Notes under the pieces: model-generated
What the model saw: only the letters and a program-made list of their open reading frames with translations
What the model was told of the DNA's origin: nothing
The model's database searches: none
Shown: positions 17,526 through 26,192 of the stretch, piece after piece
Numbering within the stretch: position 1 is the first letter of the stretch
How the letters are laid out: each line of letters begins with the position of its first letter
Translations under genes and position numbers: made by a program
Assembly (NCBI RefSeq): GCF_000710615.1
Contig: NZ_JDTH01000002.1
Coordinates: 1,542,082-1,606,081, forward strand
Origin: Haladaptatus cibarius D43
Lineage (GTDB): Archaea > Halobacteriota > Halobacteria > Halobacteriales > Haladaptataceae
Direction of reading: 5' to 3'
Length of the DNA stretch: 64,000 nt

Positions 17526-17929
17526 GCTGGATGATGGTAGCGGGGTCGCAAGCCAGTTGTGGGTGCAGTCGATTCTGCCGGAAGACTGATCATATATATG
17601 ATGTTATCTCCCAGATTATCGCAGACGGAAGCCAGATTATTCGTATTCTGTATGTGCCATATTATCTATCCCTCAAAATGGAGAACAATGTACAACAATA
17701 CTTTTGCATATTTACCCAGTCGATTATGAAATTATCGAACACATTTATGTGGATTATAGTAAACTATGGCGGCATAGTTGAAAAGATCGTATCCAATCGG
17801 GTAGCAATCCGACACGGTATCGGACGTGACTCCGGTGACTCCGACGCAGTTTCGGTGACGCGTTTCCGCGCTGTGTCGGATGTGGCTCCCCCTCTGCGGG
17901 TACGAACGCGGATGGAGTGAATCCAGACA
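17526..17929. other. AT-rich intergenic region with palindrome and direct repeat
   Basis: 404 bp without a gene, markedly AT-rich between 17580 and 17770. It contains a perfect 14-bp palindrome ATCATATATATGAT (17589-17602), a direct repeat CCAGATTAT at 17611-17619 and 17632-17640 (period 21 bp), and a small hairpin AACTATG/CATAGTT (17762-17768/17773-17779). It lies between the divergent flavin reductase and secreted-protein genes, so both promoters must be here. The composition differs from the neighbours. Confidence 0.6.
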
Positions 17930-18613
17930 ATGGTACACAAAATCAAAAGTGTCCTACTGACAGCAGTACTACTGATGTCTGCCGTGGCTGGCGTTGCAGT
18001 TGCTACGGACCACGGTGCTAACGTAACCGCGGTCAATGATACCGTCGAGCAGTCTGCCGACGGTTCATATGACTGCGACAACGACGGGGACGACGACGAC
18101 CCCGGCGATTGTGATGAACAAAACTCGGACGACTCCGATAACTCGGACTCCAACAGCACGGATTCCGACGACTCTGACAACTCTGACGACAGCAAAACCG
18201 GCGAAGACTGCGAAGACGATGCGCTGAAAGCGAGCGTCACCTTCGACAAACAGGAGAGTGACGGTGAATCGGTGATGGTGCAGGAAGCAACGCTTGAAGA
18301 AGACGGTTACATCGTCATCTACGACCAAGACGGCAACGTGGTCGGGCAGTCTGACCACCTCGAAGCCGGAACGCACGAAGACGTTCACGTCGAACTGAAC
18401 GACAAGTACTGCGAAGACACGAAGCTCAAGGCAGTGCTCTACGCCGACAGCAACGGTAACGGCGACGCAGACTGGAACGACGGCTCCTACGACTGTGACA
18501 ACGACGGGGACGACGACGACCCTGGCGACTGTGACGGCTCGGGGAACCTCGACCAGTCCGTGACCGACGACGGTAACTCCGTTTCGGACTGGGCGTGCAT
18601 CTGCATCGAGTAA
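17930..18613 (+). CDS. Secreted acidic protein with duplicated Asp-rich motif (DUF7282-like)
   Basis: 227 aa. The Sec signal peptide is MVHKIKSVLLTAVLLMSAVAGVAVA. The core domain (about 100-175: KASVTFDKQESDGESVMVQ, DGYIVIYDQDGNVVGQS, LKAVLYADSNGNGDADW) resembles haloarchaeal DUF7282. The motif GSYDCDNDGDDDDPGDCD occurs twice, before the core (about 45-62) and after it (about 185-202), with a Ser/Asp/Asn linker. The Asp spacing suggests calcium loops and the Cys pairs disulfides. It ends WACICIE without an anchor signal, so it is probably released. Confidence 0.75.
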   Translation: MVHKIKSVLLTAVLLMSAVAGVAVATDHGANVTAVNDTVEQSADGSYDCDNDGDDDDPGDCDEQNSDDSDNSDSNSTDSDDSDNSDDSKTGEDCEDDALKASVTFDKQESDGESVMVQEATLEEDGYIVIYDQDGNVVGQSDHLEAGTHEDVHVELNDKYCEDTKLKAVLYADSNGNGDADWNDGSYDCDNDGDDDDPGDCDGSGNLDQSVTDDGNSVSDWACICIE

Positions 18614-18712
18614 CGACTTATTCGACCGCAGTTTCCTTTTCTTCGCGAACGAGTGCGAATACGTCATTCAGATAGCCGAACCAAACATTAGGAGGGACGA
18701 CCATTTTCACCT

Positions 18713-19501
18713 ATGAGCGTAACCACGACGGCCCGGTCGGTCATTGATGTCGTGCAAGAGCGCAACATCACGTTCCTCGCGGCGAGTTTCGCGTACTACG
18801 CCTTCGTGTCGGTATTCCCACTGGCCCTCCTCGCACTGACGGTCGGAACACTCATCGGCGGACAGGAGTTCGCAAACGCACTCGTCCAGCAAGCGCAGGG
18901 CTTGCTCTCCGAACAAGGCGCGTCCTTCCTCGAACAGGCGGTACAGAACTCCTCGGCACGAACGAGCGCCTCCCTCCTGAGCGTCGTCGTCCTGCTTTGG
19001 AGCGCACTGAAACTGTTCCGGGGACTACTCCTCGCCTTCGAGGAAGTGTACCAGCGCGACCCCGACGCGGGTATCGTGGAACAGCTAAAGAAAGGATTTG
19101 TGACACTAATCGCGGTCGCTATCGGAATCGCCCTGATGATTGCCATCGGGGTCGTCATTCGGTCGTCCGCATTCGAGGCGATTCCGTTCATCGACTTTGC
19201 TGGCACTCTCGCCCTGCTTTTCGGCCTCGTTCTGGTCTTCCTGCCGCTCTACTACGTGCTCCCGCCGGTGAGCATGACGGTTCGAGAAGCAATTCCGGGC
19301 ACGCTCGTCGCGGCAGTCGGTTGGATTATCCTTCAGGCTGGCTTCCAAGCCTACGCTGGGGCCGCGAGCAAAGCACCCGTTTACGGGGCGCTCGCCGGAG
19401 TTATCCTGTTTCTCACGTGGCTCTACTTCGCGGGCGTCCTCCTGCTCGTCGGTGCCGTGGTAAACGTCGTCGTTGCCGGGCGAAGCGCGGCGACAGTATA
19501 A
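18713..19501 (+). CDS. YihY/BrkB family membrane protein
   Basis: 262 aa with six predicted membrane helices. The family start ITFLAASFAYYAFVSVFPLALLAL (about 20-43) and the conserved LWSALKLFRGLLLAFEEVYQ and WIILQAGFQAYAG segments are present. The family was once called RNase BN in error; its real function (possibly transport or envelope) is not settled. Single gene, convergent with the rhodanese-MBL gene. Confidence 0.88.
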   Translation: MSVTTTARSVIDVVQERNITFLAASFAYYAFVSVFPLALLALTVGTLIGGQEFANALVQQAQGLLSEQGASFLEQAVQNSSARTSASLLSVVVLLWSALKLFRGLLLAFEEVYQRDPDAGIVEQLKKGFVTLIAVAIGIALMIAIGVVIRSSAFEAIPFIDFAGTLALLFGLVLVFLPLYYVLPPVSMTVREAIPGTLVAAVGWIILQAGFQAYAGAASKAPVYGALAGVILFLTWLYFAGVLLLVGAVVNVVVAGRSAATV

Positions 19502-19540
19502 TGAGGGCCAGCAGAAATCCGAGCGAACCGCAGTGAAATT

Positions 19541-20764
19541 CTACTGCACCGCGCAGTTGTTCGGCCCGAGTTCGAGTTCGAACGCGGTTTCTCCATCGAC
19601 GCTCTTCTCGCCCAGATTCACCGCCACGATGTCCTCGTAGTTGGCAGGTCGCGGTGGCAGGTCGTCCGCAACTCGCGCGACGAACTCTTCTCGGTCGAGC
19701 GAGAGGAGGGGAACCGACTCGCGTACCGAGTCCAACTGCGCGGTGAACGTTCCATCTTCCCGCCGCGGTGTTTCCGCGTGGACGTGTCCCGGCGCGACGA
19801 GCGTTTCGTCCGGAAGCGTCAGAACGCGCTCGTGAAGCGTTTCGTGGAGGTCGGCCGCCAGTTCGTTCGCACCATCCGAAGCGGGTCGCGGATCGTTGCT
19901 CGCGGTTTCACCGCTCGGAGACTCCGTCTCACCTTCCCCGCTCGCGCGTTGCGAGACGCGCCGTGTCTCGCGCTCCAAGTCTGGCCGTCCAATGCCGTCC
20001 AAGAACAGCGTGTCCGCGCTAAACAGCGTGTTTCCGACCCGGAACAGCGTCATCTCGCTGGTGTGTCCCGGTGCGTGGATAGCGACCAATGTCAACCCAC
20101 CAACTGCGAGTTCGTCGCCTACGACGAGTTTCGCGTCGAACGAGAGTCCCCGATGTCGCGCCCCTTCGGGCAAAACCGCCTCCGCGTCGGTCGCGTCTGC
20201 GACCTCGCGGAGGCCGCTGACGTGGTCTGCGTGGACGTGCGTGTCGATGGCGTATTTCAGTTCTGCGCCGAACTCGCAAGCGTCTTCGGCATAGCGGTCG
20301 GCGAACGCTCGAAGCGGGTCGATGACGGCGGCCTCACCACCCGAAACGACGAGGTAGGACAGACAACCACTGGACGGGCGTTCGTACTGGAGGACTGTTT
20401 CGTCACCCTCGCTTTCCGTGGGGAGTTCGCGGGCGACGTACACTCGCGCCCAACCGTCCATTCCGTCGGCCAGATTCCGCGCGTCGATGCCGCTTTCGCG
20501 GAGCATCTCGGCGACTTGGTCGCTCGCTTCGCCGCGAGGACAGACCGCGACGACCGGTTCTTCGAGATTAAGCGAATCCGCGAGATCGGGAATCCCATCT
20601 TTCACCTTCGCGCTCATGAACTCGGCGTAGGGCGTCTGAGCCGTGTTTTCGGCGTCGATGTGCCACGTTTCGTATTCGTCGCGATTGCGCACGTCGAGAA
20701 CCGTAAGCGACTCACCGCGCTGGAGTCGGTCGTACAGTTCTCGGGCGGAGAGGGCGTTTTCCAT
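19541..20764 (-). CDS. Rhodanese and metallo-beta-lactamase fusion protein
   Basis: 407 aa from MENALSARELYDRL; a longer in-frame start at 20824 is improbable. Residues 1-105 are a rhodanese domain with the active-site loop CPRGEAS (Cys persulfide carrier). Residues about 120-400 are an MBL fold with the zinc motif THVHADHVSG, then HAPGHTSEM, DTLFLDGIGRPDL and APGHVH. This pairing is typical of persulfide dioxygenase/sulfur-transfer enzymes. A low-complexity insert (RASGEGETESPSGETASND) interrupts the MBL domain. It probably acts in sulfide/persulfide detoxification. Confidence 0.88.
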   Translation of the reverse strand: MENALSARELYDRLQRGESLTVLDVRNRDEYETWHIDAENTAQTPYAEFMSAKVKDGIPDLADSLNLEEPVVAVCPRGEASDQVAEMLRESGIDARNLADGMDGWARVYVARELPTESEGDETVLQYERPSSGCLSYLVVSGGEAAVIDPLRAFADRYAEDACEFGAELKYAIDTHVHADHVSGLREVADATDAEAVLPEGARHRGLSFDAKLVVGDELAVGGLTLVAIHAPGHTSEMTLFRVGNTLFSADTLFLDGIGRPDLERETRRVSQRASGEGETESPSGETASNDPRPASDGANELAADLHETLHERVLTLPDETLVAPGHVHAETPRREDGTFTAQLDSVRESVPLLSLDREEFVARVADDLPPRPANYEDIVAVNLGEKSVDGETAFELELGPNNCAVQ

Positions 20765-20865
20765 GCACCGAATACGCGATTCGAGGGGAAAAACGGTCGC
20801 CCGAGAAGTGCGACCTCTCGCCATCGCCGCCCAAACGTTATGCTCCGCCTCGCCGTTTCAATGGT

Positions 20866-21480
20866 ATGAACGGAGACGATTTCGCCGACTCGGTACGGGA
20901 TGCCAAATCGACCGAACTCGACCGTCTCGGCTCCCAACAACTGCTCGTCGCGCTCACGGATGCCGACCTCGAACCTGAAGTCGTTCTCACGGCAGTCGCG
21001 GGAAGCGAACGCACCGCGGCAGAGACGTTCGCAGAGTGGGCCGAGTCATCAGAACGGGGGTTGTTCAACCAACTGGAAACACAGGAACGCGACCACTACG
21101 AGCGCGTCGTAGCGGAACTGGACGAGTTCGAACCCGCCGGGGTGGACTCCATGCACGAACGACTCCGCGAACTAGAAGACGACGTTTCGCGGGCGGGCGG
21201 CCTCGTCGGACGCTCGCTCGTCGGCGACAGAACCCTGCTTCAAGTCGTGAACTTCTTCGTCAACAGGGCGGACGAACGCCGGGCGAACCTCTTTCGTGAT
21301 TTGCGCGAGGATACCCAGCAAAACGTCGGAGACGGCGTTTCCCTGCTTTCTGCCTGCTGCGAGGACGATTCGGAGTGGGACGAGGCGCGGAAAATCGCGG
21401 AAGAAATCGTCCAGATTGCATACGACAACTACGCTGATACTTTGACCGACATGGGACTCGACCCGAAACCCATCTGTTAA
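20866..21480 (+). CDS. Rubrerythrin/ferritin-like protein
   Basis: 204 aa, largely helical. AVAGSERTAAETFAEWAES and QERDHYERVVAEL supply the E-x(n)-ExxH-like residues of a four-helix ferritin-like bundle; ExRRANLFRDL and EWDEARKIAEEIVQIAYDNY form the second helical pair. It lacks the C-terminal rubredoxin domain. It is divergent from the rhodanese-MBL gene, which makes a shared stress context plausible. Its stop overlaps the convergent DUF6141 stop within TTAA (21477-21480). Confidence 0.7.
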   Translation: MNGDDFADSVRDAKSTELDRLGSQQLLVALTDADLEPEVVLTAVAGSERTAAETFAEWAESSERGLFNQLETQERDHYERVVAELDEFEPAGVDSMHERLRELEDDVSRAGGLVGRSLVGDRTLLQVVNFFVNRADERRANLFRDLREDTQQNVGDGVSLLSACCEDDSEWDEARKIAEEIVQIAYDNYADTLTDMGLDPKPIC

Positions 21481-22025
21481 TCGGTTCCGCTATCCGCGCT
21501 GAAACGCCGCGCGTCTGCAATCGCCCGCCGGAGTTCGTCCGCGCGCTGTGACCCGACCAGCAACGGGCGTTTTCCTTCCCGTTCGATTTTGACGCCTTCG
21601 TTTCCGCTGACGATGTAGGCCACTCCTTTTTCGTCTAACGAGATTCCCCGACGAGAGAACGAGAGGCCGAACCTGATTCCCCAACCGCCGTAGTCACGCA
21701 TCGGACTGTAGCTAACTCGTTCGACGCGCGTCATCTCCGAAAACGGAATTCGCCGGAATCGGAGATGGAAAGGAAAAAACTTGCAGTACAGACCGTCCTC
21801 GCGGACTTCGGTGACGAGTCCAGCGCGGTAGAAAAGTACCAACGGCGCGAAAAGTGCGAATAGTACCGCCGCCAGTGTCGTGAGTGCATCGCGGGTGAAA
21901 CCGCCCGCCTCCTCTATCGTCACGACGGACACCAGCAGACCGACTGGAATGGTCGAGAAAACTAACAGTGCCCAGAGCCATCCCTGCCGGAATCGCTGTA
22001 CTTCGCGGAACCGCGGTTCGCTCAT
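21477..22025 (-). CDS. DUF6141 family membrane protein
   Basis: 182 aa. Two hydrophobic helices (about 16-36 and 44-66) are followed by a soluble beta-rich region: GLYCKFFPFHLRFRRIPFSEM, a GGWGIRF turn, YIVSGNEGVKIEREG, and SQRADELRRAIADARR. This layout matches DUF6141 proteins with a PH-like C-terminal domain. Function is unknown. Its stop codon overlaps that of the convergent rubrerythrin-like gene. Confidence 0.75.
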   Translation of the reverse strand: MSEPRFREVQRFRQGWLWALLVFSTIPVGLLVSVVTIEEAGGFTRDALTTLAAVLFALFAPLVLFYRAGLVTEVREDGLYCKFFPFHLRFRRIPFSEMTRVERVSYSPMRDYGGWGIRFGLSFSRRGISLDEKGVAYIVSGNEGVKIEREGKRPLLVGSQRADELRRAIADARRFSADSGTD

Positions 22026-22103
22026 TCGTTTCTCGATTTGGTCGCCATACTATAAAAACCTCTAGTTGGCTACATTTATCCGACGAGGCTACCAACTCGT
22101 CGC

Positions 22104-22466
22104 ATGGTTTCCGGTTTTCGTCTCGTGAGCGTCACTCTCGCACTGAATTTAGCCTTGATCACCCTCGTTGGCCCGCTGGCGGATGCATTCGGTGTGACTG
22201 GTCTGCGATGGTCGGTGGTCGCCATTGCCGTCTCGCTGGCACTCGGATTCGCCCTCCTCTCGTACAATTCGGAGTTGTACGTCGATGGCGTCTGGCATTT
22301 CGGATTTCTCGTCTTCTTGCTCTCGATTGGTGTTCACACCATCGTCGGAACCGGACTAACTTCCGGGGACGCAACAGCCACGGAAATCACCGTGGTGTGG
22401 CTGTTTGCGGTCGGTGCGGTGCTGGTTGCGTTCAAGGAGACGGTGAGAGAGCAGTTGCGAGCCTAA
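22104..22466 (+). CDS. Four-helix membrane protein, unknown
   Basis: 120 aa with four hydrophobic segments (about 5-28, 34-53, 62-80, 92-110) and a short basic C-terminus KETVREQLRA. No family was recognised. A leaderless promoter is plausible, with AT-rich sequence at 22051-22078. It is convergent with the PQQ-propeller gene, 25 bp between stops. Confidence 0.65.
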   Translation: MVSGFRLVSVTLALNLALITLVGPLADAFGVTGLRWSVVAIAVSLALGFALLSYNSELYVDGVWHFGFLVFLLSIGVHTIVGTGLTSGDATATEITVVWLFAVGAVLVAFKETVREQLRA

Positions 22467-22491
22467 AACCGAGTTGTCAACGCTTTCGAAC

Positions 22492-24129
22492 TCATTCTTC
22501 CCGCTCGACGCGACGACGGAGATACGCACCGACGCCCGCAAGCCCGCCGATTGTGGTGAGGATTCCGAATCCGGGTTGGCCATCCGTGGTGGTTGTGGTG
22601 GTGCTATCTTCATCACCCGGCGATTCAAACGTGGTCGTTCCCTTCGTTTGTATCGTGGTCGTTTGCGTAGTTTCGGTTGTCTCGGTAACTGTTCGTTCGC
22701 TCGTCGTGGTTTCCGCGGGCGTTTCACTCGTCGTTCCGTCAGTTGTTGTCCCGTCGTCTGTTGTGGTGGTTGTCTTTGTCGTTCCATCGTCTGTTGTCGT
22801 CGTCTCGCTCTCCATCCCTTCGGTCGTCGCTGTCGTCTCCTCGTCCGTCGTCTCGGTCGATTGGGATGTCGTTTCGTTCGACTCGGCCGCCCCGAGAACG
22901 TGAAAATCGGCATACTCGGTGTACATCCAGTCGATGGTTGACCGAAGCGGAAAGGTGGCAGTGTACACTTTCCCGTTGGCGATAACGGGTGTTCCGGCGG
23001 CAGGGCCGATCTCATCGAACTCCCACGCTCCGAACGAATGGTGCCACTTCCGTTCGCCGGACGCGGTGTCGATTGCGATGATGAGTGCAATCCCTACGTC
23101 CGGTTCGGGGGTCGTCCGCCCACCGACGTAGAGTGCATCGTTCGCGACTGTCAGGTCGCCCGCGAGTTCCGCATTCGCTTCATACACCCACGCTTCCTCG
23201 CCCGTTTTCGCGTCGAGTGCCCGTACCGTATTGTCCACGCGGAAGAAGACGCGTCCGTCAGCGGCCGTGAGTTGCGCACCCCACCAGTATCCCTCGATAC
23301 CGAGCGACTGCGACCACAGAACCGTCCCGTCGTCTGCCGACCGCGCACGAACCTCTGTTCCGGTGTCTCTGTCGCTTTTGACGCTGTACACCTGCCCACC
23401 GGAAACAGTCTGGAGACGGTCTTCGTCCCCGGAGACGTCCCACAAGACGGAGCCATCTTTTGCGGAAAGCGCGATACCGTCGCCATAAAACAGTGTTCCG
23501 TCGGCGTAGCACGTCGCACCACCGACGTTTTGCGTCTTCCAGACCACGTCACCGGTTTCGGGGTCGATTTCGCACGCATCCCCGGCCACGGTGCAGTACA
23601 ATCCACCGTCGGCAACCAGTGCACCGCCGAACCCGGAAGACGAGGGTTTGTGCCACTTCGTTTCGCCGGTTTCGCTATCGAGCGCAAAAAATCCAGTCGA
23701 GTCGGCGTCCTCGGCACCGAACGTATCGAAATAGATGGCACCATCCCCGAGGGTCGGCGTTCCGGGACGAGAAATCCCGCCTCGTTTCCATATCTCGTTT
23801 CCGGCCGAATCGTAGGCGGCGACGTATCCCTCACTGGTCGAGGGTGTGTTCGCCGTCGCTACCGCCAAATATATTATGTCGTTTCCCACGATTGGTTCGT
23901 TGGCGTACATTCCGCCACCCATATCGAACGACCATTTGGTCGTCACGGACGAATCGGGGCCGCGGTCTGCGGTTGCCCCGGTTCGTCCGGCGTTTCCGCG
24001 GCGTGTCGGCCACGAACTGTCGGATTCGTCGGTGTCTGTCGCGCTGAGCGCGAATCCAGTTCCGACCGTGGCCATCGCCCCGAGAACGCCGGCCGTTTTG
24101 AGGAACTTCCGCCGATGTGTCCCGTTCAT
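22492..24129 (-). CDS. PQQ-like beta-propeller surface protein, PGF-CTERM
   Basis: 545 aa from MNGTHRRKFLKTAGVLGA, a Tat-like signal. Residues about 40-425 contain repeated WxxG-type blades (GNEIWKRGG, GETKWHKPS, GDVVWKTQN, GSVLWDVSG, GTVLWSQSL, GEEAWVYEA, GERKWHHSF), giving a PQQ/BamB-like propeller. A long Thr/Glu/Ser stalk (about 430-510) leads to DGQPGFGILTTIGGLAGVGAYLRRR, the PGF-CTERM archaeosortase signal. It is probably a cell-surface scaffold or dehydrogenase-like protein; cofactor binding is not shown. The long ORFs on the opposite strand are composition artefacts. Confidence 0.87.
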   Translation of the reverse strand: MNGTHRRKFLKTAGVLGAMATVGTGFALSATDTDESDSSWPTRRGNAGRTGATADRGPDSSVTTKWSFDMGGGMYANEPIVGNDIIYLAVATANTPSTSEGYVAAYDSAGNEIWKRGGISRPGTPTLGDGAIYFDTFGAEDADSTGFFALDSETGETKWHKPSSSGFGGALVADGGLYCTVAGDACEIDPETGDVVWKTQNVGGATCYADGTLFYGDGIALSAKDGSVLWDVSGDEDRLQTVSGGQVYSVKSDRDTGTEVRARSADDGTVLWSQSLGIEGYWWGAQLTAADGRVFFRVDNTVRALDAKTGEEAWVYEANAELAGDLTVANDALYVGGRTTPEPDVGIALIIAIDTASGERKWHHSFGAWEFDEIGPAAGTPVIANGKVYTATFPLRSTIDWMYTEYADFHVLGAAESNETTSQSTETTDEETTATTEGMESETTTTDDGTTKTTTTTDDGTTTDGTTSETPAETTTSERTVTETTETTQTTTIQTKGTTTFESPGDEDSTTTTTTDGQPGFGILTTIGGLAGVGAYLRRRVEREE

Positions 24130-24345
24130 AGGGAATTGAACGAATCGACACTGAATAAGTTTTGTGACCACATATTTGTAGAATCGAATCCAAAGAGTAG
24201 TATTATTTCAAAATATCTGCCGATTGTCAGTGAGAGACAAAAATACAACCGTCGGTCGGTGAGGAGCGACTACGGTCGCAACTCCCGTTTGTCACATCTC
24301 AGCTACCTTTCGCTCATCTGTTCGTGTTTGGCTGACTCGACGAAA

Positions 24346-25584
24346 CTACGTTTCATCGAACAACGTCTCACCTTCGACCATTTTTTCCCCCACGACATCC
24401 ATATCGAGCGTCACGCCGAGTCCCGGTTTCTCCGGTATTTCGATGTAGCCGTCCTCGATAACGTCCTCTTCTACGAGGTCTTCCCACCAGCCGAGTTGGT
24501 AGGAGTGGTACTCCACCGCCAGCGAGTTCGGAATCGCAGTGCCAACGTGGGCGCTGGCCATGGTCGCAACCGGGGACGAGACGTTGTGCATGGCGACCGG
24601 GACGTAGTACTGGTTCGCAACGTCGGCGATTTTCCGGGTTTCGCGCATGCCGCCGACCTTGGGCAGGTCGGGCGCGATGATGTCTACGGCGAGGTTCTCG
24701 ATGAGGCGACGTTCTTCGGTAACGCGATATCGGTTTTCACCGACCGTAATCGGCGTTGAGGTTGATTTCGTCACTTCCTCCTGCACGTCGAGATTTTCCG
24801 GGGGAACAGGGTCTTCGAGCCACCACACGTCGTAGTCTTCGATTTCCTTTGCGAGTCGCTTTGCGCTCCCGGCGGAGAACGTCCAGTGGCAGTCGAACGC
24901 CACGTCCGCGCGGTCTTTCACGCGCTCGGTGACCTTCTCCACGATTTCAGCTTTGTGACGGATTTCGCCGGGACGGAGGTGACGGTTTGCGCGGTCTTTT
25001 TCGAGTCCGGACGGAACGTCCAAATCGAACTTCAGGGCGTCGTAACCGAGTTCTTCCACGACGCGCTCCGCTTCGTCGGCGCAGGCTTCGGGGTCTGCCT
25101 CGTCCGCAGTGTGGCAGTCGCAGTAGACGCGAACCTCGTCGCGGTACTTGCCGCCGAGGAGTTGGTAGGCCGGAATGTCGAGAATCTTGCCCGCGAGGTC
25201 GTGCAGTGCGATTTCGATGCCGGAAATCGCGGTTACCGTGACGCCCTCGACCGAGCCCTCGCCGGACATCTTCTGAATGAGATGTTCGAACAGTCGGTCG
25301 ATGTCAAGTGGATTTTCGCCGACGACGAACGGTTTCATCCGTTCGATGAGTTCGGGGACGCCAGCGCCCCAGTAGGCCTCACCCGTGCCGACGATTCCGG
25401 CGTCGGTGTAGACGCGAACGAGCGTCCACGGGAAGTTCCCATCCACCATCGTCGTCTGCACGTCGGTGATTTCGACATCGCGTGCGCCGCTTCGCGTCGT
25501 CGTCGCGCCCATCGTCTCGGCGGAGAGGTTCCGCATGGTGTACTCCGCGTTCGGGTCGTGAAGCGTGGAATAATCGCGTCCCAT
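24346..25584 (-). CDS. Sugar-acid dehydratase, enolase superfamily (gluconate/xylonate)
   Basis: 412 aa. The start MGRDYSTLHDPNAEYTMRN and the overall pattern resemble the haloarchaeal gluconate/xylonate dehydratases (GnaD/XacD type). Enolase-superfamily residues are visible: YDALKFDLDVPSG (general acid-base Lys), the metal ligands in AFDCHW, WWLEDPVPPEN and TVGENRYR, and a catalytic His in VAMHNVSSPV. It dehydrates a C5 or C6 aldonate to the 2-keto-3-deoxy acid. A TATA-like CTTTTACT lies 26 nt upstream. A KdgA-type aldolase 4.4 kb away would act later in the same route. Confidence 0.85.
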   Translation of the reverse strand: MGRDYSTLHDPNAEYTMRNLSAETMGATTTRSGARDVEITDVQTTMVDGNFPWTLVRVYTDAGIVGTGEAYWGAGVPELIERMKPFVVGENPLDIDRLFEHLIQKMSGEGSVEGVTVTAISGIEIALHDLAGKILDIPAYQLLGGKYRDEVRVYCDCHTADEADPEACADEAERVVEELGYDALKFDLDVPSGLEKDRANRHLRPGEIRHKAEIVEKVTERVKDRADVAFDCHWTFSAGSAKRLAKEIEDYDVWWLEDPVPPENLDVQEEVTKSTSTPITVGENRYRVTEERRLIENLAVDIIAPDLPKVGGMRETRKIADVANQYYVPVAMHNVSSPVATMASAHVGTAIPNSLAVEYHSYQLGWWEDLVEEDVIEDGYIEIPEKPGLGVTLDMDVVGEKMVEGETLFDET

Positions 25585-26192
25585 GCCACCGAGTACTCAG
25601 GCCAGAGTAAAAGTTTGACTGGTATCGGCCACTCACTGCAGCACGTCAACCGGTTTTTCCGCGCTTATCCACGCGTGGACGGAATCCTCTGTTCGGAGTT
25701 CGTACCGACCGCGGCGATAGTAGCCAACGACCCGTGGGACGGTCTGCTGTTCTGGCATCTCGTTTGTCCCTTCTACTCCCGTCGTCGTTACTATTGACCA
25801 GTTAACCAACAGCGCGGTCGGATAGGCCGACCGTTCCTGTCTGTTGGTGGACGAACGCCCGTTTGGGCGAATCCACTTCGTGCTCCCCCCTGCTGTCGAT
25901 TAAGGATTCTCTAAGTGAAAATCAGACCCGAGAACGATCATTTTTGCGACCATTCATCGTCGATTTGACCGTTTCTTGCCGATTGTCCACCGAACGTACG
26001 CCGGAAAGTTGGCGGTTCGATTCAGCGACGCCGAATCGAACCGCGCGAAACAGAGCCACCGCGCGAAGCGACATTTCTGCTTCGCATGGGCGAACAGCAC
26101 GATTTGGACATCCGCTGGTTCGACAAAACGCAATTCCTCAAATTCCGTAGATCCTCAACCGCGTCAGCCACTGAGTTGCTGGCTTTCGATGT
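25585..26192. other. 608-bp intergenic region with hairpins
   Basis: No convincing gene. It contains a hairpin GCGGTTCGATTC/GAATCGAACCGC (26012-26023/26033-26044, 12 bp, loop 9), a second GCGAAGC/GCTTCGC pair just downstream, and a compound inverted repeat around 25806-25851 (ACCAACAG ... CTGTTGGT enclosing CGGTCGG/CCGACCG). The promoter of the dehydratase lies at about 25607-25615 on the minus strand. A 36-codon ORF at 26086-26196 is weak. Confidence 0.5.

Noticed and set aside
23038-24759. 573-codon open frame on the + strand
   Set aside because: It lies antisense to the PQQ-propeller gene and runs past it; its translation is Arg/Pro/Cys-rich without family motifs. It is a codon-bias shadow typical of GC-rich haloarchaeal DNA.
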